Positions 8,904 through 19,312 of a DNA stretch of 64,000 bases are shown one piece after another. The position numbers and the translations under genes were made by a program. Origin of the DNA: Siphonodentalium dalli (lineage: Eukaryota; Mollusca; Scaphopoda; Gadilida; Siphonodentaliidae); assembly GCA_032622095.1 (NCBI GenBank), contig CP136063.1:282217426-282281425 (forward strand), given 5' to 3'. Positions within the stretch are counted from its first letter, which is position 1. Every line of letters starts with the position of its first letter. The notes beneath the pieces are model-generated. The model saw nothing but the letters and a program-made list of their open reading frames with translations. It was not told the origin of the DNA and did no database searches.

Positions 8904-9790
8904 ATACCAAGATCGTTCTGTTTACTCCCCAATTATTTTCCTATGTATGTGTCGGAGATGGGTACATGCAATTGGTATAGTGTGCCAATACGGGTACATA
9001 GAACTCTTAAGGCTATCAGAACGGTTTGATTATTTATTTACAACAAAGTCAATAATGTTCAATCATCGTCATCTGGGTTCCTCCTGGTTGAGTTTATCTT
9101 CCTGTCGTCTGCTCGGTTTAGGGTCTTCTTCCGTCTTCATAGGTTGGGCGTGTCTGCTCGTCTTCTACTCGGTTGAGTTCCGGTTGAGTTTGTCTTCCTG
9201 TCGTCTGCTCTTCTTCCGTCGGCGCATCAGTAGGACGTTGTTAGAAATACAAGCTCATAATGTTTACCTTGCATTTTCGTCCATTGCTGCTCGTCAGGGA
9301 TTCGATCCTTCTTTCATGCATCCGAGAGTTATTGGTCACTGCTTGGTGGTCGGCTAGAACTGGTGTCCGTTCTCGATTTCGTCTGCCTTCAAATACGGAG
9401 ACGGTATTATTCCGGGTCGGTTCGCATTTCATGGTGCGTCAATCGGGGCGTACCTGGGTTAACCAGGCGGAGTAGTTTTCCTGTGTGTTTCTTTAGACTC
9501 TTCTTCTTATCCATCACGCTGCGTTAGGTTTCGGTAGCTTTTCTAGGCGAGGTATCTGGTCTCGCTAATACCAAGATCGTTCTGTTTACTCCCCAATTAT
9601 TTTCCTATGTATGTGTCGGAGATGGGTATTGCATGCATGGACGTCCGCTAATCTGTTTTGGTGTCCAGTATTTTGCAATCTAGATGTGGTCAACAGTGGC
9701 GCTGATATGTGTGGTAATCGAGCGCCCCCGCGACTTAGAGATTGCCTGTCTTCTTCCCGGGTTGAAAGTTATGTCCCTGGGGTTATCTTG
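8904..9790 (+). repeat. Dispersed repeat inserted between units A and B
   Basis: The block from about 9085 to 9790 matches 24296-24985 at high identity (for example GAGTTTATCTTCCTGTCGTC and GGCGCTGATATGTGTGGTAA). A piece of about 62 bp starting GCTAATACCAAGATCGTTCT occurs twice, at 8904 and 9567. The second copy of the family (24.3 kb) runs on toward a CR1-like ORF1, so this may be the 5' region of a retrotransposon. The open frames in it (9-10 kb) are short and shared with no other copy. Confidence 0.7.
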
Positions 9791-10039
9791 GCACAATAGA
9801 GCTATTTCTAAACATCGATTAATAAAATTAGCAGAGTTTCATACGAGAGCGATAACAAACATCGAACGTGTCTGAACACTGGCATTTTCGAGAATAAATA
9901 CCTAAAAAATCTAATGTGAACAGCTACACACATGCAATTGGTATAGAGCTATTTCTAAACATCGATTAATAAAATTAGCAGAGTTTCATACGCGAGCGAG
10001 AGCTAATATCAAACGAGTCGAAACACTCATAGCTGTCAA

Positions 10040-11900
10040 ATGATACAATAGCAGTCATTTGGTCAATTTATCCAAGGTGTCACTCTTTTTTCGATCTATA
10101 CAGTGTTACCCTATTGACGCGTGTGATTATGTGTGTGTTCCATAGAATATGTCAATTCATTCGGGGTAGTAATTTCGCATCACACTCTTCGTCCGAGCGT
10201 GACTGCTTTCAAAATAGTACAACATCTCAATAATTCTTCCAATAATTCGCGCTGATGCACACGTGTCATATACTCAATAACTTCATCAGGATAGAGAAGT
10301 AAAGAATAAACGCTCTTTTTATTTATGTAAGAGTAATGGCGTCAAATTATTTCAGGTATTGTGGAGACAATTATATGATGTAATAGACGGGACTGCGTCT
10401 GATGATAAACACTGGAATGTATGCATTCATACCTATAGTGTCAATGTCCAAAATTACAGCGACTCGGACCAGTCCATACACATATAATTGGTATAAAGCT
10501 ATTTCTAAACATCGCGTCTGATGATAAACACTGGAATGTATGCATTCATACCTATAGTGTCAATGTCCAAAATTACAGTGACTCGGACCAGTCCATACAC
10601 ATACTTGGTATAAAGCTATTTCTAAACATCGATTAATAAAATTAACAGAGTTTCATGAAAAATATTTAAAATTTGTTTGAACAAAAATAGTTGGCCAATA
10701 ACAAAAGATATTACACGCAAATAATTAAAAAACATTCGACATTTAATAGTCGGCCGAGATTATTTTCAGTAAGAGACCGAAAACTCAAAGTTTCATAAAT
10801 TTTTTAGATTTTAAAAAACTTTTTTTTGAAAATTTTGGAAAAAAAAAATTAGGTTTTGAAATTTTTTGTGTGAATATTTTAGTACAAACATTTTTACCGC
10901 CAAAAAATCTATTTTTAGATGTGGAGCGAACGAGACCCGCGTACTACTACCAGAGACACATAAAAAACTGGTGTAAACGAATTACCAGGATTACACTGCA
11001 ACTTGTAATATTATAAAAACCTACAGTTCTTATAACATTATTGGTGCGGGTAAGTGATGTGTAGGTGGTTGGTGGATGTTGTGGTGGGGCGGGCGGGTAT
11101 TATCACGTTGGTCTGTGATTGAGTGAACAAAATCTCTTGTCCAAGATAGAACCACGATAGAACCCAGGGAGATATTATTTTGAAAATTATATTATACATA
11201 TATTTATTATTGATAACATAAAAAAAAACAATATAACATTATACAATTCAATCAACAGCGCTACCAGTCACAGTCAGACATTTCTTCTGATGAATATGCA
11301 CTATCCATCAGATATCCATATTCGGCATCCAACTCCAGTTCACGGTCCCAATCTTCGGGACGTTCGCAATAAGTCTGTGCTTGACTCGGAATCAGACCAC
11401 GACGATTGGGAACTGGTGGTCCAATAGTCCGCCTCCACGTCCCGATAAGAACTGTCTGAGGATGCTGACCACTGGTCAGAGTCTCTGTCATCAGGGCCAT
11501 TGTCTTCATCTTGATTGATATCCAAAATGGGTACAGCCTCACCAGTATTGTTCTCATGTATATCCAACATGGGTACAGCCTCACCAGTATTGTTCTCATG
11601 TTCAGACTCGTGTTGATCACTTAGACATGGACACACCGAGGTTAGGCCTAAACATAAATATTTGAATATAGTTTCCAGCAGCATTTTTGTAGGTTGTCGA
11701 TAGTATGACTTATATGTTATGAAAATATATATATTTTTTCGTGAATAATACCTAAAATCAAATGTGAACAGCTGCACATCTACAATTGGTATAAAACTAT
11801 TTCTAAACATCGATTAATAAAATTAACAGAGTTTCATACGCGAGCGATAACAAACATCGAACGTGTCTGAACACTCTGGCATTTTCGAGAATAAATACCT
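10040..11900 (+). repeat. Amplified unit B
   Basis: This is the second copy of the unit described at 7015-8900. It holds the 119-bp pair at 10395 and 10514, the G-rich stretch near 11086, and a frameshifted acidic gene. Substitutions from unit A are scattered and few. Confidence 0.85.
11261..11684 (-). pseudogene. Acidic protein, copy B, broken by a 2-base deletion
   Basis: This is nearly identical to copy A from the ATG at 11684, including the 14-residue duplication. At about 11371 two bases present in copy A (8360 region) are missing. The frame leaves the conserved track after SESSTD and stops at 11340. The conserved tail (ERPEDWDRELELDAEYGY) persists in another frame to 11261. It is therefore a recent pseudogene or an assembly error. 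Confidence 0.7.
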
Positions 11901-12150
11901 AAAAAATCTAATGTGAACAGCTACACACATGCAATTGGTATAGAGCTATTTCTAAACATCGATTAATAAAATTAGCAGAGTTTCATATGAGAGCGATAAC
12001 AAACATCGAACGTGTCTGAACACTCTGGCATTTTCGAGAATAAATACCTAAAAAATCTAATGTGAACAGCTTAACACATGCAATTGGTATAGAGCTATTT
12101 CTAAACATCGATTAATAAAATTAGCAGAGTTTCATACGCGAGTGAGAGCT
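11782..12150 (+). repeat. 148-bp tandem repeat between units B and C
   Basis: About two and a half copies, starting near 11782, 11932 and 12080. Each has AATTGGTATA, CTATTTCTAAACATCG, TTAATAAAATTA and CATTTTCGAGAATAA. Further single copies lie at 8771-8900 and 9797-9990. Confidence 0.8.
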
Positions 12151-12194
12151 AATATCAAACGAGTCGAAACACTCATAGCTGTCAAATGATACAA

Positions 12195-13115
12195 TAGCAG
12201 TCATTTGGTCAATTTATCCAAGGTGTCACTCTTTTTCGATCTATACAGTGTTACCCTATTGACGCGTGTGATGATGTGTGTGTACATAATTGAATTTGTT
12301 CCATTGTTCCATAGCATATGTCAATTCATTCGGGGTAGTAATTTCGCATCACACTCTTCGTCCGAGCGTGACTGCTTTCAAAATAGTACAACATCTCAAT
12401 AATTCTTCCAATAATTCGCGCTAATGCACACGTGATATATACTCAATAACTTCATCAGGATAGAGAAGTAAAGAATAAACGCTCTTTATTATTTATGTAA
12501 GAGTAATGGCGTCAAATTATTTCAGGTATTGTGGAGACAATTATATGATGTAATAGACGAGACTGCGTCTGATGATAAACACTGGAATGTATGCATTCAT
12601 ACCTATAGTGTCAATGTCCAAAATTACAGCGACTCGGACCAGTCCATACACATATAATTGGTATAAAGCTATTTCTAAACATCGCGTCTGATGATAAACA
12701 CTGGAATGTATGCATTCATACCTATAGTGTCAATGTCCAAAATTACAGCGACTCGGTCCATACACATATAATTGGTATAAAGCTATTTCTAAACATCGAT
12801 TAATAAAATTAACAGAGTTTCATGAAAAATATTTAAAATTTGTTTGAACAAAAATAGTTGGCCAATAACAAAAGATATTACACGCAAATAATTTAAAAAC
12901 ATTCGACATTTAATAGTCGGCCGAGATTATTTTCAGTAAGAGACCGAAAACTCAAAGTTTCATAAATTTTTGAGATTTTTAAAAACTTTTTTTTGAAAAT
13001 TTTGGAAAAAAAAAAATAGGTTTTGAAAAATTTGTTTTGAATATTTTAGTACCAACAATTTTACCGCCAAAAAATCTATTTTTAGATGTGGAGCGAACGA
13101 GACCCGCGTACTACT
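12195..13115 (+). repeat. Amplified unit C, truncated at a junction with polymerase copy 3
   Basis: This matches the first 0.9 kb of units A and B, including the 119-bp pair at 12565 and 12684. It stops at the word CGCGTACTACT (about 13116), where sequence of the polymerase gene begins. The expected G-rich stretch and acidic gene are missing. Confidence 0.8.
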
Positions 13116-13610
13116 TACAGTCCAGACATTTCCACCATTTCACACAAGGAGCTGTCATTTCATTCGAAGCTCGGTCAACAGGTTTTTTCTTTATGGCGCA
13201 GGAAACATTGGTGAGACATACACATCATGTTACAATCTGAACACTGTTCTTTGATTTCACTGTTTTGACATTTATCACTTTTACACATGAAACATGTGAG
13301 TTCACAATAATGCTTTCCCTTGTTTGAATAGTGTTTTAAACAATGAACACAGAAGTATGCTGCACTAAAGAATCCCGTTATGGATTGGATAGCGTGAAAA
13401 TGTTCATTATCGGTCAGATATAAATATATCACTTATCTTTCTGGACCATCTCTAGACGTGCTGGTGATGAATTTATTTCCTAGTCTAGCACTAACGACTA
13501 ATATTGTTAAATTCAAACTGTCCTCGAATGCTTTCATGTCAGTTAAATGCTTTCATGTCAGTCAAGTCGCTGATTGCTCTCGCTAATTTCCTTTGCTCAG
13601 TACTACCTTT
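13116..13610 (-). pseudogene. polB: Polymerase copy 3, zinc-ribbon fragment
   Basis: This corresponds to copy 1 at about 5072-5580. It keeps the Cys/His pairs that copy 1 has lost (FCVHCLKHYS and the WW that is WTGA in copy 1). It ends on the right at the 7-bp target duplication of the inserted 13618-17571 element, and its partner resumes at 17579. The left edge is an abrupt junction with unit C. A short local duplication (TGCTTTCATGTCAGT) and frameshifts are present, so it is not functional. Confidence 0.75.
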
Positions 13611-13877
13611 GTTTAACCAGTGTTTCCGCCAGGCCGGCTGCGGGTCCGTCCCACGGACCCATTCCCCCCGTCGGTCATTGCATGAAATCCCGCTCATACA
13701 CAAATAAATGACGTTATTAAAAAAAATATATATATCTACACTTATTTTCATTAATATTGACAAAATGAAATCGACACAGTCCATCTCCCGAAAAAAACAA
13801 TAAGAAAGAGCGTGTCAAATAGCGACATTAGATACAGCGTAATACATGTCGCGGTAACATCAAAGAATGCCAGACTG

Positions 13878-14040
13878 TTGAGTGCGGATATTTTTGTGCA
13901 CGGGATTCCATGGATGAAACTATTCACCCTCGAAGACCCCGTGCTATCGTGCGATTACATAATTGGATCAAAGAACACCCAATTGCTGAGTCGGGGATAT
14001 TTTTATGCACGGGATTTCCGTGGATGAAACTACTCAATGT
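13878..14040 (+). repeat. Diverged tandem pair of about 108 bp
   Basis: GGATATTTTTGTGCACGGGA (13885) recurs with changes as GGATATTTTTATGCACGGGA (13993). Both are followed by TTCC.TGGATGAAACTA. It gives short spurious frames only. Confidence 0.6.
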
Positions 14041-14268
14041 TGATCATTTATCTTATTGCTGTATTATCATTTGTTTTGAGTGTGATGTACCGGTAAGTGA
14101 AGTTCATGAAAAATACATGTGATTCTCTGCGTGTGTTGATTATTATGCGTATATTGCCATACATACTTAACAAAATCCCAAAGTGATTTATTTCACAATA
14201 ATACGGAACCAGTCTTTATAGCGGGAATTCATAGTGAGAACACCATTCATTTGAGCCATATTACATGT

Positions 14269-14878
14269 CTGTATTTTCAATTGTAACGATCGATGTTTTA
14301 CTCCTTAGAATATTGCTTTCATCGTGTAACGCTGTTATTCTCCGCCTTGTGCCACCTTTAGGTAACTCAATTGTTCCTATATCTATGACGAAACTTTGAT
14401 TAACAGCCAGTGTTTGGTTACTGTTCAATACGTGTTCGATTCTGTCTATCACTGTATCAGCATTTAACGTTTGTAACGTTTGTAACGGAACTATTATAGG
14501 ATTGTCCAAACTCTCATGGTGAATAATAACTCTGCCAAGATCATTGTCCGCCAAATTTCCACGAGCTTGTTGAATTGTGTCCACGAACATTGAATGTAGA
14601 TTCTTGTATATGTCAATTAACTTTTTGTCCTTGTAACTTTCATCTAGTTTGATTTCGTAAGTTCTCTGTGTAGCTAAATTGTTACTGAAGGTCCGTTCAC
14701 TTCTTTTGTGAATACTATATCCTGTTATTTGGTTATCCGAACTGCTGGTAGTTTGACTGTCTGATTTTGCAGGTCCTTCGTTTTGATCAGGTGTATGTTC
14801 ACCGTCTGTTTTGTAAGCCTGATGTTCCAGCTGTATCAGGTTGTGAGTTGGAAACATCATTTTTAGGTTCATCATCAT
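14269..14878 (-). pseudogene. polB: Polymerase copy 2, N-terminal fragment
   Basis: This is open in the same frame as copy 1 from about 6340 to 5750. It contains EHTPDQNEG, a Ser-rich stretch, GYSIHKRSERTF and IDIGTIELPKGG. Alignment ends after TIENTD at about 14269, where unrelated DNA begins, so nothing downstream of the conserved Cys block survives. Identity to copy 1 is high and the frame is intact throughout. Confidence 0.75.
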
Positions 14879-15062
14879 CTTCTCCGTATCCGATTTGGTT
14901 CGGCCATGGGTCGTCTTCTAAACAAAGTGTAGATGCTTCAACAATATCTTCATCAATCTGATAATCTTGTATACCCTGTCGTAATTCTTCGATATATTGA
15001 AGAAGACGTTCTATCTCATAAATTTCCTCCTCCGTTAGAGGCGTCATTATTTCTTCATCCAT
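14799..15062 (-). CDS. Small acidic ORF before polymerase copy 2, 87 aa
   Basis: This is a homologue of the 6265-6522 ORF, from ATG at 15062 with TATTCTCGAAAA immediately before it. It conserves EEIMTPLTEEEIYEIE and DDPWPNQIGY. As in copy 1 it overlaps the polymerase frame, which lies one base ahead (+1), and ends at TGA. Conservation of this two-frame layout argues that it is functional. Confidence 0.6.
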   Translation of the reverse strand: MDEEIMTPLTEEEIYEIERLLQYIEELRQGIQDYQIDEDIVEASTLCLEDDPWPNQIGYGEDDDEPKNDVSNSQPDTAGTSGLQNRR

Positions 15063-15681
15063 TTTCGAGAATAAGTCATGAGAAGTGATTACACCGTTGT
15101 CGATTCACTATATGTGATGAAGTTTCGTCATAGATATTTATATACCATAACTCCCGAATATAGTTAGCAAAGCTGAGTCAACATTAGATAAGATTATATT
15201 TATATTTGAGCTTAAGTATGAATAGCTAACGGTATGCCCATTTGATAAAATTCTATTAATAACAATAACATCAAAGTAACCTCTTAATCACATGTACATA
15301 TTACTTGAGCGTATGCATGCATAGGTCGATAAGCTGCTAATATGTAAGGTTGATAAAATTCTATTCATAATAACAACATCAAAGAAACTTCTATGATTGC
15401 GTGTATGATCACATGTACGTATTACTTGAGCTTATGTATGCATATTTTGATAGCTAATTATCGCGTTAATGCTAAAACGTCACATAATCTCATCACCCGT
15501 ACGTGTTAACAACATATCACGTTATACAAATAATGATGTTATAAGTGTACACACACGCAACCCTTGATGTTATATGAATAAACCACTCTGGTTATGAGCA
15601 CAAAACTTGGGAATTATAATTACCGGGATAATAGGCTTAGTAATTTTCGCTGTGAAATTCGTTCATTATTATAACACCGCT
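15063..15681. other. Spacer between acidic gene and polymerase copy 2
   Basis: No gene. From 15117 to 15480 it matches the sequence upstream of copy 1 (6660-6900), with a partial internal repeat (GGTCGATAAGCTGCTAATA and GGTTGATAAAATTCTATT words). A/T-rich. Confidence 0.5.
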
Positions 15682-16089
15682 CTACGGCGTTGTCATCCCG
15701 AATTCCTCGGACGAATAAGCACCGTCCAGCAGATATGTGTACTCCTCCATTAGTTCTATTTCCAGGTCCCAATCCTCGAGCTGGTGTTGGTAACTGGGAC
15801 ATTCTGAACTGGTAAAAGAGGATTGTGAGCTAGTACTCCAGAAATCTGCTTCTATGTCCCGATATGAACTTTCAGAAGACCAATTCTCTGATCCGCTCTC
15901 TGATCCGCTGTCGTCAACTGCATTCATTCCATAACGCAATGCCTCAGGCCAGTCGAAAATTGGTTGCTCGTCATCGTCATTGTACAGGTCCTGGTTCATG
16001 ACGTGTTGGTCATTTAATTGATTTCCAACCATCATTTGACACGACCATGTTATGCCTAAGCATAAATATTTGAATATTTTTTCCATCAT
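15682..16089 (-). CDS. Acidic protein, copy 2, 135 aa
   Basis: Starts MMEKIFKYLCLGI at 16089. It shares the hydrophobic N-terminus, the block SSYRDIEADFWSTSSQSS and a Glu/Tyr-rich tail with SAYSSEE-type ending (GAYSSEE here) with copies A, B and 3. It lacks the 14-residue duplication of A and B. Between the N-terminus and the block it is rich in Asp, Asn and Gln and probably disordered. The frame is intact although much of the sequence has diverged, which suggests selection before or since duplication. It lies 620 bp upstream of polymerase copy 2 on the same strand. Confidence 0.65.
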   Translation of the reverse strand: MMEKIFKYLCLGITWSCQMMVGNQLNDQHVMNQDLYNDDDEQPIFDWPEALRYGMNAVDDSGSESGSENWSSESSYRDIEADFWSTSSQSSFTSSECPSYQHQLEDWDLEIELMEEYTYLLDGAYSSEEFGMTTP

Positions 16090-16129
16090 GTTTATCGATA
16101 TCGTGTGGTAGAATATTATATGACAATAT

Positions 16130-16700
16130 ATAATTTTTGTCGAGAATATATACCTAAAATCAAATGTGAACAGCTGTACACATATAATTGGTATATAAAC
16201 TAGTTAAGCTATTTCTAAACATCGATTAATAAAATTAACCAAAAAAAAAAGGTTACATGTGTGTCTGAATCTTTACGCAAATAATTTGGTTAAGCCGTCT
16301 TAAGCTGAGATTATTCGGTTGATGCTTCAGACATTTAATCACAAATATATAGTCGATCGTGATTATTTTCAGTAAGATGTATGCCTGTCTGAACCTTTAA
16401 GCAAATAATTTGGTTAAGCCATCTTAAGCTGAGATTATTTGTTTTGGTGTGTCAGCCAATTCTTCGCAATAGTCGGCCGAGATTACAAAGTTCACAAAAA
16501 AAACAACTTCACACTTATACACGATGAACCAAAATATACACACACCCACTTGACGCTCAAATATGACGCCCTGCTCTATCAAAAATATACTTACGCCCAT
16601 TTTTATCAACGATTCTCAAAAATATAGTACTAACATACTCAAAAGACACTTACGCCCAATTTTACAATTGAACCCAACGAGACATCTATTCTTCTGCTGC
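16130..16700. other. Upstream region of acidic copy 2 with internal repeats
   Basis: It holds the conserved leader (16134-16173), one CTATTTCTAAACATCG motif (near 16207), and a diverged tandem pair around TTAAGCTGAGATTATT (16299 and 16424). The 16500-16680 part (ATATACACAC, CGCTCAAATATGA) matches 20570-20740 upstream of acidic copy 3. Confidence 0.5.
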
Positions 16701-17138
16701 GGTCATCAGTTGTTGGACTAATACAGACTATTGAACAATCTACGCGTTCCGGGTGAAAGATTTTGCTTCCATTTGTATTTCGCCGCTATAAATATTTCCT
16801 GCAGACAAACCCTGCAGTGTGACGTCACCGCGCACAAATAGTTTTACGATTGACAGAATATGTAATCCTATCAGTTTCATTTTCACTGACGCTACTTGAA
16901 ATTCTAAGAAATACTTTATTCAATTCTCCTTGCTAGGTATTATTGGTCAATGCGTAGATGATTTTTAGTGTTTAGATTCATTAAACCTGTTGGAATCTTA
17001 TTGTAAGTTATAAATTTGTAAATACTGTATTAAACTCGTAGCTCGTTCATTTATATAGTCTTCAATCAGACGGCAGTCTCACATAGGTAATTAAATGACT
17101 ATTAAAATAAACTATTTGGATACCATCAACAGAATTAA
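16701..17138. other. Non-coding inside the hAT-like segment
   Basis: Nothing coding seen and no match to the other element copies. It may be hAT-derived or host sequence. Confidence 0.3.
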
Positions 17139-17370
17139 CCCTTTGAGTGCCAGGGGCCGATCTCATCGGCCCTAAGCCTACAAAATAAGTCTGTTAAAGA
17201 ATATAAGAATAAATTATTAAAATTGTAAAAAATTGTAAAAAAAAAAAATTGTTAGGCCAATGCATTCTCTTATATATGCGAGACGACCTATGGTCGACTC
17301 GCATATATAAGAGAATGCATTGGCACAGGGTATATGGGTTGTTACAAAAATCGACCTGGCACTCAAAGGG
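17139..17370. mobile_element. piggyBac-like MITE with palindromic core
   Basis: Bounded by TTAA at 17135-17138 and 17371-17374. The ends CCCTTTGAGTGCCAGG and its reverse complement are perfect inverted repeats. The interior holds the 69-bp palindrome at 17256-17324. No coding capacity. Confidence 0.75.
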
Positions 17371-17578
17371 TTAATGCACCCACAGAAATGATCGACTTGC
17401 ATAATATATGTAGCTTTGGATTGCTTTGTGGGACACTCAGGTGCAAGGAAATGGCTTCTTTTCAGTGTCAAATAACAAAATTTTCGCCCGATGGGACGAA
17501 CCATGGTCATCCGGCCGCGTTATGTGTTTCCCCAATACGGACTCATTAATTCCCCCCTGGCGGAAACCCTGGTTTAAC

Positions 17579-18347
17579 ATAGCTCAGTAATAGTGGTGTG
17601 GTACCTTTTTGTAGTCCAAGATAAGCTGTATATTACTTCTTGTTCCTCTATTCCGGGTTATCTCTTGCCATTCTTCAGGACTGCAGATATTTAATTTACA
17701 CCAACATATGGCGATAGCACGAGCCATACACATATTGTCTGTATTTTCAATGGTAACCATTGATGTTTTGTTCCTTAGAATATTGCTTCCATCGTGTAAC
17801 GCTGTTATTTTCCGTCGGGCGCCACCTTTAGGTAACTCAATTGTTCCTATATATATGACAAAATTTTCATTAACAGCCAGTGTTTGATTACTGTTCAAAA
17901 CGTGTTCAATTCTGTCTATAATGGTGCTGGCATTTAACGTTTGTAGCTTTTGTAATGGAACTACTATAGGATTGTCCAAACTCTCGTGGTGAATAATAAC
18001 TCTACCGAGATCATTATCAGCCAAGTTACCACGTGCTTGCTGTATAGTGTCCATGAACATTGAATGTAGATTCTTGAATATGTCGATTAACTTTTTGTCT
18101 TTGTAACTTTCATCTAGTTTGATTTCGTAAGTTCTCTGTGTAGCTAAATTGTTACTGAAGGTACGTTCACTTCTTTTGTGAATACTATATCCTGTTATTT
18201 GGCTGTGAGAGCTGCTGGTAGTTCGACTGTCTCACTTTGCAGGTCCATCGTTTTGATGAGGTGTCTGTCCCTGTTCACCGTCTGTTTTGAAAGCCTGATG
18301 TTCCAGCTGTTTGACTATCAGGTTGTGAGATGGAAGGATCATTTTTA
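17579..18347 (-). pseudogene. polB: Polymerase copy 3, middle fragment
   Basis: This corresponds to copy 1 at about 5600-6340. It includes NMCMARAIAICWCKLN and IELPKGGARRKI. An in-frame TGA at 18232-18234 replaces a Ser codon present in copy 2. The left end is the hAT-like insertion site and the right end is interrupted by the 18348-19312 insertion. It is not functional. Confidence 0.75.
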
Positions 18348-19312
18348 GCTCAACTTTACTTTGTAAAGTTTGAGCTATTGCCATGGCTTGGTGTCCGTGT
18401 GCGTGTATGATGCGTCAACAATTTCCTTTAGCACGGGCTACAGTTCGTACCTTTGGTCCGATTATTATGAAATTTGTCATGGATGTTGACATTGACATGT
18501 AGATGGGAACGAGTCATTTTGGGGTCATTAGGAAAAAAAACATGGCTGCCATAATAGCACGGGCTACAGGCCGTACTGTTTGTCTTATTGCCATGAAATT
18601 TGTCATGAATGTTAACAATGACATGTAGATGTAGATGGGAACGAGTCATTTTGGGGTCATTCGGCTGAAAAACATGGCCGCCAGCAGCCATCTTGGATTT
18701 TACTCTTTGTATGACTATATCCTTTAGCACGGGCTTCAGGTCGTACCTTTAGTCTGATCATCATAAAATTTGTCATGAATGTTAATAATGACATGTAGAT
18801 GGGAACGACTCATATTGGGGTCATTTGGCTTAAAACATGGCCACCAGCAGCCATCTTGGAATTTACTCTTTGTATGACTAAATTCTTTAGCACGGGCCAC
18901 ATGTCGTACCTTTAGTCTGATCATCATAAAATTTGTCATGAATGTTGATAATGACATGTAGATGGGAACGAGTCATTTTGGGATCATTCGGCCAAAAAAC
19001 ATGGCCGCCAGCAGCCATCTTGGATTTTACTCTTTGTATGACTAAATTCTTTAGGATGGGCTACAGGTCGTACCTTTAGTCTGAACATCATAACATTTGT
19101 CATGGATGTTAACGATGACATGTAGATGGGAACGACTCATTTTGGGGTCATTCGGGCGAAAACATGGCCGCCAGCAGCCATCTTGGATTTTACATTTCTC
19201 TTCATGTCTATAAACTAGTATTAGACATTCAACTTTCCACATTCCTAATCGCTCCATTGACTGTAATACATTAAATTATTCCCTTTCCAAGTTGAGCTAC
19301 AGTGTCATTGAC
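18348..19312. mobile_element. Repeat-rich insertion in polymerase copy 3
   Basis: The polymerase sequence breaks after ATCATTTTTAG and resumes at TTAGGTTCACC, giving a possible TTAG target duplication. The ends share TAGCTCAACTT as inverted repeats (18346 and near 19300), the right one subterminal. The interior is about five diverged units of 150-180 bp with GCCATCTTGGATTTTACTCT and GACATGTAGATGGGAACGA. Related units lie at 40190-40640 and a related end near 41686. Open frames here are repeat-derived. Confidence 0.55.

Larger units (their letters stand above)
13618..17571. mobile_element. hAT-like segment inserted in polymerase copy 3, carrying polymerase copy 2
   Basis: The left end reads CAGTGTTTCCGCCAGG. 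The right end, reverse-complemented, reads CAGGGTTTCCGCCAGG, giving a 16-bp terminal inverted repeat with one mismatch. The direct repeat GTTTAAC flanks it at 13611-13617 and 17572-17578. Removing the segment brings the two polymerase fragments into register with copy 1. CAG-type ends with a target duplication near 8 bp are typical of hAT elements. No transposase is seen. The interior holds polymerase copy 2 (14269-15062), an acidic gene (15682-16089) and a piggyBac-like MITE (17139-17370). Confidence 0.65.

Noticed and set aside
18428-19257. Three minus-strand frames with NDPKMTRSHLHVIVNIHDK
   Set aside because: They are parallel readings of the tandem units in the 18348-19312 insertion.
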